Source: Psychrobacter sp. JCM 18900
GTDB taxonomy: Bacteria; Pseudomonadota; Gammaproteobacteria; Pseudomonadales; Moraxellaceae
Assembly: GCF_904846625.1 (NCBI RefSeq)
Contig: NZ_CAJHBL010000008.1
Location: 1 to 64,000, forward strand
DNA: 64,000 nt
Reading direction: 5' to 3'
Part shown: positions 57,027 to 64,000 of the stretch, in pieces
How the letters are laid out: the number at the start of each line of letters is the position of its first letter
How positions within the stretch are numbered: position 1 is the stretch's first letter
Program-made: the position numbers and the translations under genes
The notes under the pieces: generated by a model
Told to the model about the DNA's origin: nothing
Seen by the model: the letters and a program-made list of their open reading frames with translations, nothing else
Database searches by the model: none

Positions 57027-59216
57027 CTAAAATAAAAAGTAACGCTGTGCCATGGGTAGTACATCAGCTGGCTCACAGGTCAGTGTTTTACCATCCGCAC
57101 GTACTTCATAGGTCTCAGGATTGATATCCATATCTGGGCAGTAGCTGTTAAAGCGCATATCGCTTTTACGAATTTTACGAATACCGTGTACTGGCTGAAT
57201 TACTTTGGTCAGCCCGAGCTGCTTATCCACTTGTTTGTCGATCGCCGCTTGCGACATAAAGGTGATGCTAGTTTGGGCGACTGATTTTGGATATGTCGCA
57301 AACATAGGACGATAATGTACAGGCTGAGGAGTAGGAATAGAGGCGTTGATATCGCCCATCGGCACCGCAGCGATGAGTCCACCTTTAATGATGCACTCAG
57401 GCTTTACCCCAAAAAACTTGGGCGACCATAGCACCATATCTGCCCATTTACCCACTTCGATTGAACCAACCATATCGCTAATACCGTGAGTAATCGCAGG
57501 GTTTATCGTATATTTTGCGATATAGCGTTTGATACGGAAGTTATCGTTGTCCACGCTTTGGTCATAATCTGTCAAAGTGATGTACTGTTGCTCATCCTCA
57601 ATGTTCGCCGTTGCATCTGGCGCTAGATGGCCACGTTGAACTTTCATTTTGTGCGCGGTTTGCCAAGTACGAATGACCACTTCACCTACCCGTCCCATCG
57701 CTTGAGAATCACTACTCATCATAGAAATCGCACCTAAGTCATGCAAGATATCTTCTGCGGCGATGGTTTCCTGACGAATACGGCTCTCAGCAAAGGCCAC
57801 ATCTTCAGCGATAGCAGGGCTCAAGTGATGACAAACCATCAGCATATCGAGATGCTCATCAATAGTATTGACGGTATAAGGGCGCGTTGGATTGGTTGAG
57901 GATGGCAGCACATGCGATTCGCCAATGGCCTTTAGAATATCGGGCGCATGTCCACCGCCTGCGCCTTCAGTATGAAAAGTATGGATACAGCGGTCTTTAA
58001 AAGCAGCGAGCGTACTTTCGAGATAGCCGCTTTCATTTAAAGTATCGGTATGAATGGCCACTTGCACATCATAGTCGTCAGCGACACTCAAACAGTTATC
58101 AATAGCTTGCGGCGTTGTACCCCAATCTTCATGTAGCTTTAGTCCTACGGCACCCGCTTCGATTTGTTCTGCAATCGGTGCTGGCACGCTCACATTACCT
58201 TTACCCAGTAGTCCGATATTCATGGGAATACTGTCGGTAGACTTTAGCATTGAAGCAATATGATAAGCCCCTGGCGTACAGGTAGTCGCGAGCGTGCCTT
58301 GTGCGGGTCCTGTACCACCGCCAAGCATTGTGGTCACGCCTGACATAAGCGCTGTCTCACACTGCTGAGGTGCGATGAAGTGAATATGACTATCAACCCC
58401 GCCTGCCGTCAGGATTTTACCTTCACCAGAGATGATTTCGGTAGCACCGCCAATAGCAATATCAATAGCAGGCTGGATATCAGCATTGCCTGCTTTACCA
58501 ATGGCACTGATACGACCATCTTTGATACCAATATCCGCTTTATAGATGCCTGTATAATCAACGACTAATGCATTGGTAATAACCGTATCGGCAACTTCTG
58601 CGCCCAGTAATTGTCCTTGACCCATACCATCACGGATGACTTTACCACCACCAAATTTGACTTCTTCACCTTTGATTGCAATAGGCTTGCTACTACTCTC
58701 ACCACTTTGCGACGTATCTGCTTGATCAACAGCAGTATCTTTATGACTGGTTAAATCTGCTTCAACCTGTAGCCAAAGCTCGGTATCGGCAAGACGGACT
58801 TTATCGCCTGTTGTAGGACCAAAATGCTCAGCATAAATACGACGACTGACTCGCTTCTGCGAAGTAGCAGTTACCTTTTTATCAGTGACGCTCTCTGATG
58901 CTTCGTCTGGATGAGCGGCGCCCATGACGCGCCCAGCAAAACCATATACATTTTGCTTGCCAGCGTATGCTACCAATTCGACTTCCCGCGATTGACCAGG
59001 CTCAAAACGTACGGCGGTGCCAGAGATAATATTTAGGCGAAAACCCCGAGTCTGCTCTCTCTCAAAACTCAAGGCATCATTGACTTCATAAAAGTGATAA
59101 TGCGAGCCGATTTGGATAGGTCTATCACCAGTATTACTGACACTGATGGTCTGCACCTGTCGCCCTTGGTTTAAGATAATATCGCCATCTTGGATATGGT
59201 ATTCGCCTGCTTGCAT
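57027..59216 (-). CDS. ureBC: Urease beta-alpha subunit fusion
   Basis: A single 729-residue chain joins what are usually two proteins. Residues 1 to about 103 are the beta subunit ([17 protein letters not shown] start, [14 protein letters not shown]-like end [12 protein letters not shown]). A linker of about 20 residues rich in Ser, Thr and Lys follows. From about 122 to 729 is the catalytic alpha subunit ([20 protein letters not shown] start, [10 protein letters not shown] end). The nickel ligands and catalytic residues are all present: His277, His279, carbamylated Lys360, His362, His389, His415, Cys462, His463 and Asp503. Each is exactly 143 higher than its Klebsiella UreC counterpart (134, 136, 217, 219, 246, 272, 319, 320, 360). 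A hydrophilic insert of about 27 residues (152-182) splits the VEADL...[10 protein letters not shown] region. The open frame is uninterrupted and has normal codon content, so this is not an assembly of two broken genes. Confidence 0.96.
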   Translation of the reverse strand: MQAGEYHIQDGDIILNQGRQVQTISVSNTGDRPIQIGSHYHFYEVNDALSFEREQTRGFRLNIISGTAVRFEPGQSREVELVAYAGKQNVYGFAGRVMGAAHPDEASESVTDKKVTATSQKRVSRRIYAEHFGPTTGDKVRLADTELWLQVEADLTSHKDTAVDQADTSQSGESSSKPIAIKGEEVKFGGGKVIRDGMGQGQLLGAEVADTVITNALVVDYTGIYKADIGIKDGRISAIGKAGNADIQPAIDIAIGGATEIISGEGKILTAGGVDSHIHFIAPQQCETALMSGVTTMLGGGTGPAQGTLATTCTPGAYHIASMLKSTDSIPMNIGLLGKGNVSVPAPIAEQIEAGAVGLKLHEDWGTTPQAIDNCLSVADDYDVQVAIHTDTLNESGYLESTLAAFKDRCIHTFHTEGAGGGHAPDILKAIGESHVLPSSTNPTRPYTVNTIDEHLDMLMVCHHLSPAIAEDVAFAESRIRQETIAAEDILHDLGAISMMSSDSQAMGRVGEVVIRTWQTAHKMKVQRGHLAPDATANIEDEQQYITLTDYDQSVDNDNFRIKRYIAKYTINPAITHGISDMVGSIEVGKWADMVLWSPKFFGVKPECIIKGGLIAAVPMGDINASIPTPQPVHYRPMFATYPKSVAQTSITFMSQAAIDKQVDKQLGLTKVIQPVHGIRKIRKSDMRFNSYCPDMDINPETYEVRADGKTLTCEPADVLPMAQRYFLF

Positions 59217-59272
59217 GGTAGCCGCCTTATTTTATAGTGAGCATTTCAGTGCTATAACAATGGTATACAGCG

Positions 59273-59575
59273 TTACACGATGGGATTATGTACCGTGACC
59301 AGTTTGGTGCCATCAGGAAAGGTCGCCTCGATTTGCACTTCATCTACCATCTCTGCAACACCTTCCATGACATCATTAGCAGACAGATACGTAGCACCCT
59401 CACTCATCAATTCAGCAACTCTTTTACCATCTCGTGCGCCTTCCATCAGCAGCATACTGATATAAGCGATGGCTTCGGGATAGTTAAGCTTAACACCGCG
59501 ATTTTTGCGACGCTCAGCCACCATACCCGCGGTAAATAGCATGAGTTTATCTTTTTCTGTTGGGGTCAGGTGCAT
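59273..59575 (-). CDS. ureA: Urease gamma subunit
   Basis: 100-residue gamma subunit, the normal size. It begins [20 protein letters not shown] and shows the family blocks [22 protein letters not shown] and [19 protein letters not shown] end ([15 protein letters not shown]). It forms the trimeric core of urease with beta and alpha; here it stays separate while beta and alpha are fused. AAGGA lies six bases before the ATG. It lies between ureD and ureBC on the minus strand. Confidence 0.97.
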   Translation of the reverse strand: MHLTPTEKDKLMLFTAGMVAERRKNRGVKLNYPEAIAYISMLLMEGARDGKRVAELMSEGATYLSANDVMEGVAEMVDEVQIEATFPDGTKLVTVHNPIV

Positions 59576-59693
59576 GACGATTCCTTGTGGTACTTATCAT
59601 TATATTTATAGCAGATTAGGGGTTTTCAAAGCATTAAATATCGATTAAAAATAGTCGCAATATATCTTAATCTCATTATTAAAAGTGGCCGTA

Positions 59694-60722
59694 TTAAGTG
59701 TCCCAAATACGTGGACGACAAGGCTCAAGTTGCCACCAATGATCTCGCAAGACTTCTCTCAGCTGATAAAACGCTTCAAAACAACCACGTACATCTGAGC
59801 CAATGTAGCGGATATTGATCGCTTGGCAATTATGAGTGCAGTAGACAGGCAGTTGTGCTTGAGCAATTACTTGTCGTAATGCTGCTACGGTATTGTCTAG
59901 ATAGCGGGTTAATGACTGCTTGATAGTTGCTTGGGCTGTTTCGGTCGATTGCGTGGTTTGTGACGCGGAGAGTGCAAGATTGTCATGGACATCGCTTAAG
60001 CTTGGTACTGCCCAAAACGATCCATAAATATGCTGGTTTGCTAATCCTAAATTTGAGGTAAACCAGCGATTTTGTGCTGCCTGCGCCACTCGCTCAGCAA
60101 CGATAACCTTACCATCTCGATAGATATTCAATCCAGTATGATAACGCCCTTGCAAAAACTGCTCGTCGTAAGCTTGCCGTCCAAAGACGCTAATCTCCCA
60201 TATCAGTAAGCTAGATGAATCCGTCAAATCGAAGCGACTCACTGCATGCATATTGGCTTCGTTATAAATGATACTCTCTTGCGGTAGCCATTCTAATCGG
60301 GTATCTGCTGCGAGGTTGGCCTGTACATGTTGGCTCGCATAGGCAGCTATTTCATTTTGCCCCATATTTTGGTGAGCATCGTCGCTGCCTAACGAAGATT
60401 TATGTTTTTGACTGACACTGTCTTTGCCATACCACTTACCTGCCCCTGGGGTGGTGATAACAGCGTGGCTACCACTATCCAAACTTAGGTCTATGGTCAG
60501 CGTATCGCCGCCTGCGATACCGGCTGGCGGGTACAACATCAGTATGTGACAAATACCCTGCTGTATGCTTGGCTCAGGATACAGAGCACGCTGTACCATT
60601 AAGGCACCCGTGTGCTTACGATGATAAAGCCGCGTTTTTGAGTTATCAGCCGTACCTTCTTTGGCCGTACTTGTACTGCTAACAGTGTCAAAGCTTAATG
60701 CTAAAGAAGAGGCCCAACTCAT
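59694..60722 (-). CDS. ureD: Urease accessory protein UreD
   Basis: 342-residue accessory protein, longer than the roughly 270-290 of many UreD proteins. It binds apo-urease directly and scaffolds UreF and UreG. Typical motifs: TLTIDLSLDSGSHAVITTPGAG and KWYG-x (residue 98 region), VQANLAADTRLEWLPQESIIYNEAN, WEISVFGRQA and the ending REVLRDHWWQLEPCRPRIWDT. Extra length lies in the first 30 residues, in a Ser/Gln-rich insert (KHKSSLGSDDAHQNMGQNEI) and in a polar insert in the second half. It is first in the operon, with a long 862-bp upstream region. Confidence 0.93.
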   Translation of the reverse strand: MSWASSLALSFDTVSSTSTAKEGTADNSKTRLYHRKHTGALMVQRALYPEPSIQQGICHILMLYPPAGIAGGDTLTIDLSLDSGSHAVITTPGAGKWYGKDSVSQKHKSSLGSDDAHQNMGQNEIAAYASQHVQANLAADTRLEWLPQESIIYNEANMHAVSRFDLTDSSSLLIWEISVFGRQAYDEQFLQGRYHTGLNIYRDGKVIVAERVAQAAQNRWFTSNLGLANQHIYGSFWAVPSLSDVHDNLALSASQTTQSTETAQATIKQSLTRYLDNTVAALRQVIAQAQLPVYCTHNCQAINIRYIGSDVRGCFEAFYQLREVLRDHWWQLEPCRPRIWDT

Positions 60723-61584
60723 TTTATATACTCATTTACCAATTAAATATGTTTCAGTATTTTATATGACAGCTATCATTTGCTATCCGTTAAGAACTCT
60801 ATTGCCAATCGTTAATTACAGTTCATTAACTACAGTAACCTCAGAATAGTAACGGAGGAATACAGCGTATATCATTTATCGTGCCTAGCGCACCATGATA
60901 AATCAAAGCGTCAATGTTTTTATTGATACAAGCATTATGCCAACCCTTGATAGCAGGTAATCAAATAAGAAACCTTAGCAACTCAAAACTTTGATTTGTC
61001 TGCGCTTTTTTTTATTTAACTTAAATGATAAAAGTAACACTATATTCCCAGCTATTTTCTAAACGTTTTTTGAGCCTTAGTTATTTATAAAATTAGCAGA
61101 TATTTGCACCAAAACAGTACATTTTGTCCATAACAGTGCATTTTTTAGCGTTATTGTTAGCGCAATACCCTCTGAGGACATTAGATAAGCAAAAATACTA
61201 AACGCATAATTATTTGCAGGCTTAGTCAGTAAGATAGGTGGATTGTAGGGCTATTAATCAGGTATTCTATGTTAAAAAGTCAGGTTAGACATGATTTACG
61301 CTATTTGTATCGATATAGATACTATCAATATCTGTACGACTTGATAATAGATAAGATAGTATTTATCTACTTCTAGACGTATTTTTAGTATAAGTTTCAA
61401 TATAAGCAATGAGTCCTAGCAATATCGGAGAGTCACTTTTTCAGCTATTTTATGCACAAACCCGTTTTATAGGCTTGAATAGTGAGCGCAGCCCCCTTAT
61501 AAACAACCCATTAGTCAAAAACTACTAGACAATAAAATCATTCAATCCATTTTTATTTTATACATTTATCGATAGGACTTTTCT
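60723..61584. other. Divergent spacer, ureD / clpP
   Basis: 862 bp without a gene; AT-rich. It holds a 19-bp-period direct repeat, AACAGTACATTTT (61113-61125) and AACAGTGCATTTT (61132-61144). TGCACC at 61105-61110 could be half of an NtrC-like site but no mate at the right spacing is seen. Promoters for the urease operon and for clpP must be here; the -12/-24 sigma54 pattern was looked for without success. Confidence 0.45.
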
Positions 61585-62259
61585 ATGACAGATTATGATC
61601 GCATCACTGCCAACCCGCATTTTGATATGCTGATGAGTGCGCACAAAGAAGTACAGACCACACAAGCGGCATTAGTACCTATGGTGGTTGAACAGTCCTC
61701 ACGCGGTGAACGCTCGTTTGATATTTTTTCACGTCTATTACGTGAGCGCGTTATCTTTTTGACCGGTCAGGTCGAAGACAACATGGCTAACCTTATCGTT
61801 GCCCAGTTACTCTTCTTAGAAGCTGAAAACCCTGACAAAGATATCCATTTGTATATCAACTCACCAGGTGGTTCAGTAAGCGCTGGCTTGGCTATTTTTG
61901 ATACCATGAACTTCATCAAACCTGAAGTGTCTACTATCTGTATGGGCGGTGCTTACAGCATGGGTTCATTCCTATTGGCTGCTGGTCAAAAAGGCAAGCG
62001 CTATTCACTTGCTAATGCTCGCGTTATGATTCACCAACCATCAGGCGGCGCGCAGGGCCAAGCAACGGATATCGAAATTAACGCTCGTGAAATCCTTAAA
62101 ACTCGTGCACGTCTAAATAGTATCTTAGCTGAGCGCACTGGTCAGCCAGTAGAAAAAATCGAAAAAGACGTTGAGCGTGATTATTGGTTAGATGCACAAG
62201 AAGCCAAAGAGTATGGTTTGGTTGACGAAGTATTAGAGCGTCGTCCTGAATCTTTGTAA
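61585..62259 (+). CDS. clpP: ATP-dependent Clp protease proteolytic subunit
   Basis: 224-residue serine protease that forms the 14-mer chamber for ClpX and ClpA. The catalytic triad is Ser125 in [14 protein letters not shown], His150 in VMIHQPSGG and Asp199 in VERDYWLDA. Each is offset by 14 from the E. coli precursor numbering, since this N-terminal propeptide is longer. Other landmarks are [18 protein letters not shown] and the C-terminal [14 protein letters not shown]. It is followed by clpX after 187 bp. Confidence 0.97.
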   Translation: MTDYDRITANPHFDMLMSAHKEVQTTQAALVPMVVEQSSRGERSFDIFSRLLRERVIFLTGQVEDNMANLIVAQLLFLEAENPDKDIHLYINSPGGSVSAGLAIFDTMNFIKPEVSTICMGGAYSMGSFLLAAGQKGKRYSLANARVMIHQPSGGAQGQATDIEINAREILKTRARLNSILAERTGQPVEKIEKDVERDYWLDAQEAKEYGLVDEVLERRPESL

Positions 62260-62446
62260 TCTAAGCATTAACGTGATGCCTCTTGATTGAGAGTGCAATC
62301 ATAAGACCTTTTATAGTTTATTTGCCGTACAGTAAACCGTTATCAATGTCATACCTGACCTATTGAAAGGTATGATCATTGAATGGATACGATAATCGAC
62401 ATACTACAAATAAACTAACCAGTTTTAAATTTTAGGAGCGCCTTTT

Positions 62447-63721
62447 ATGGCAGAAGATAATACCCCGCAGTGTTCGTTTTGCGGTAAAGCCAAAAGCGAT
62501 GTACAGCAACTGATTGCTGCTGACGATGCCAACATCTGTAATGAATGTATCGAGCTATGTACTGACTTAATCGCAGACAGCGCAGAGCACGGTGATGACG
62601 ATAGCGAAGTAGATACTTCTTGGGTCAATAAAAAACTACCAACGCCAAAAGAGCTGCGTGCCAAGCTTGATGAATATGTTATCGGTCAGGACGCTGCCAA
62701 GAAAGCATTGGCTGTTGCCGTCTATAACCATTACAAACGCCTAAAAGTTAGCCAAACACTAGCCAACGACAGCAAAAAAGCCAAGATCGGCGCTGACGAT
62801 GCAATGGTAGAATTGGCTAAGAGTAATATCTTGCTAATCGGTCCGACTGGTTCTGGTAAGACATTACTTGCCCAAACCTTGGCTCGTCTGTTAGATGTAC
62901 CTTTTGCGATGGCTGATGCCACGACCTTAACCGAAGCTGGTTATGTTGGTGAAGACGTTGAAAACATCGTACAAAAGCTACTTCAAGCTTCTGACTATGA
63001 TGTAGCCAAAGCTGAGCAAGGTATCATCTATATTGATGAAATCGACAAAATCAGTAAAAAAGGCGACAACCCATCTATTACCCGTGATGTATCAGGTGAA
63101 GGCGTACAGCAAGCGTTGCTTAAGCTAATCGAAGGCACTGTGGCTGCTATCCCGCCGCACGGTGGTCGTAAGCACCCGCAGCAAGAGCTGATACAGGTTG
63201 ATACTAGCAACATTCTAATCATCGTTGGTGGTGCATTTGCTGGACTTGATAAAGTCATTCAACAACGTACTGAAAAAGGCGGTATTGGCTTTAACGCTGA
63301 TGTCAGCTCAAAAGACGACAGCCGTCGCAGCTCAGACTTGCTACAAGAAGTCGAGCCAGAAGATTTGATCAAGTTTGGTCTGATTCCCGAGCTAATCGGT
63401 CGTCTGCCAGTACTTGCGGCACTGCAAGAGCTAGATGAAGCAGCTCTAGTACAAATCCTGACAGAACCTAAGAACGCACTGGTAAAACAGTACAAGTATT
63501 TGTTCGATATGGAAGGTGCTGAGATTAGCTTTACCCAAGAAGCCCTAGATGCCATCGCCAAAAAAGCAATGGAGCGCAAGACAGGTGCGCGTGGTCTACG
63601 TTCTATCGTAGAAAATGCGTTGCTTGAGACCATGTATGAATTACCTTCTATGGAAAATGCTAAAACTGTAATGGTTGATGCTGATGTTATCAATGAAGGT
63701 AAAGTGCCTAAAATTGCCTAA
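62447..63721 (+). CDS. clpX: ATP-dependent Clp protease ATP-binding subunit ClpX
   Basis: 424-residue AAA+ unfoldase that recognises substrates and threads them into ClpP. The N-terminal zinc domain has Cys9, Cys12, Cys31 and Cys34. Walker A is GPTGSGKT (132-139), the pore loop lies in [12 protein letters not shown], Walker B is [10 protein letters not shown] and the ClpP-binding IGF-type loop is in [13 protein letters not shown]. The C-terminal AAA lid ends in [20 protein letters not shown]. The clpP-clpX order is the standard one. AGGAG lies about seven bases before the ATG. A hairpin and a strong terminator follow the stop. Confidence 0.97.
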   Translation: MAEDNTPQCSFCGKAKSDVQQLIAADDANICNECIELCTDLIADSAEHGDDDSEVDTSWVNKKLPTPKELRAKLDEYVIGQDAAKKALAVAVYNHYKRLKVSQTLANDSKKAKIGADDAMVELAKSNILLIGPTGSGKTLLAQTLARLLDVPFAMADATTLTEAGYVGEDVENIVQKLLQASDYDVAKAEQGIIYIDEIDKISKKGDNPSITRDVSGEGVQQALLKLIEGTVAAIPPHGGRKHPQQELIQVDTSNILIIVGGAFAGLDKVIQQRTEKGGIGFNADVSSKDDSRRSSDLLQEVEPEDLIKFGLIPELIGRLPVLAALQELDEAALVQILTEPKNALVKQYKYLFDMEGAEISFTQEALDAIAKKAMERKTGARGLRSIVENALLETMYELPSMENAKTVMVDADVINEGKVPKIA

Positions 63722-63739
63722 TTTATAATTGATATAAAC

Positions 63740-63802
63740 AGTCCGTTATCATTAACGGACTACTAAAAAGCGTCTGGCTAAATTAGCTCAGGCGCTTTTT
63801 TT
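63740..63802 (+). terminator. Double hairpin terminator after clpX
   Basis: A first stem AGTCCGTTA/TAACGGACT (63740-63748, 63753-63761, loop TCAT) has no T run. It is followed by a larger hairpin, AAAAAGCGTCTG (63765-63776) with CAGGCGCTTTTT (63789-63800, one G-U pair) around GCTAA-A-TTAGC, ending in seven T. Confidence 0.9.
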
Positions 63803-64000
63803 ATGTCTATTATTTAACCAATCTATCTGTTGGATAACTTGCCTACTATATAACTCATCTATTGAAAATTAGCGACATTCATTACTTCTGTCCTGAAATG
63901 ACAGCAGCGTTTATCAATCGCGAGTAAACGTCAGCACAAACCATGCTAATGTAGATAGTCTGTCTTGACCTTTATACTTTATTTCTATATACCGCAAGAT
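63803..64000. other. End of window, no gene
   Basis: 198 bp after the clpX terminator; I see no coding frame, RNA gene or clear promoter before the window ends. Confidence 0.4.

Noticed and set aside
57027..59216. Fused urease as a sequencing artefact
   Set aside because: The frame is continuous, the linker is a plausible polar spacer, and all residues align at one constant offset; an artefact would more likely break the frame.
59234..59539. Plus-strand open frames opposite ureA and elsewhere in coding genes
   Set aside because: They are shadows of well-supported genes, with no family likeness or ribosome binding sites.
61105..61140. NtrC site for urease regulation
   Set aside because: Only one half-site, TGCACC, at an acceptable match; the other half is not at the required spacing, and no sigma54 promoter was found.

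Overview
The window looks like chromosomal DNA of a gammaproteobacterium of the family Moraxellaceae, most probably Psychrobacter. This is inferred from the protein sequences, the moderate-to-low GC with long AT-rich spacers, and the gene neighbourhoods (str operon, ibaG-murA-hisGDC, fadBA, clpPX, ureDABCEFG). No database search was run. Most of the window is core metabolism and translation. There is no tRNA, rRNA, CRISPR array, prophage or intact insertion sequence that I can see.

Layout. 1-3998 (minus): the str operon rpsL-rpsG-fusA-tuf, with a near-consensus sigma70 promoter and a terminator-like leader hairpin before rpsL. 4278-8871: an EcsC-family protein, then fabB-pabB on the plus strand. 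9025-14200 (minus): ibaG-murA-hisG-hisD-hisC (cell wall precursor plus histidine synthesis). 14365-19324: an exported esterase, a BON-domain lipoprotein, a YraN-type nuclease, rsmI and an adenosine-kinase-like PfkB enzyme. 19436-21712 (minus): metY and nfuA. 22299-26957 (plus): an alpha/beta hydrolase and an NAD salvage set (NMN adenylyltransferase/Nudix, nicotinamide phosphoribosyltransferase, SGNH hydrolase). 27069-36186: type B L31, YceI, a FemAB-like acyltransferase, small lipoprotein, FAD oxidoreductase, LOG-family protein, hydrolase, exonuclease and M23 peptidase. 36294-38713 (minus): dtd, phoB and a membrane-less phoR behind a clear Pho box. 38793-39824: a MITE-like element abutting psd. 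39919-45216 (minus): HD phosphohydrolase, isochorismatase-like hydrolase, fadB-fadA. 46083-49867 (plus): ispA, DUF72, DUF4145 and SDR genes; 50003-50632 sodB; then rdgB and tig. 53905-60722 (minus): a urease operon ureD-ureA-ureBC-ureE-ureF-ureG-hupE. 61585-63721 (plus): clpP-clpX.

The strongest unusual signal is the urease: the beta and alpha subunits are one 729-residue chain, with all nickel and catalytic residues kept at a constant offset from stand-alone UreC, plus a hydrophilic insert in the alpha part. Other points worth following are a PhoR with no transmembrane region; a decayed duplicate of the sodB 3' end and terminator flanking an SDR gene; a ~164-bp element with terminal inverted repeats next to psd; the structured leader of the str operon; and a 14-bp-stem hairpin between hisG and hisD. 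I found no wholly new multi-gene system; these are local oddities in an otherwise ordinary core region.
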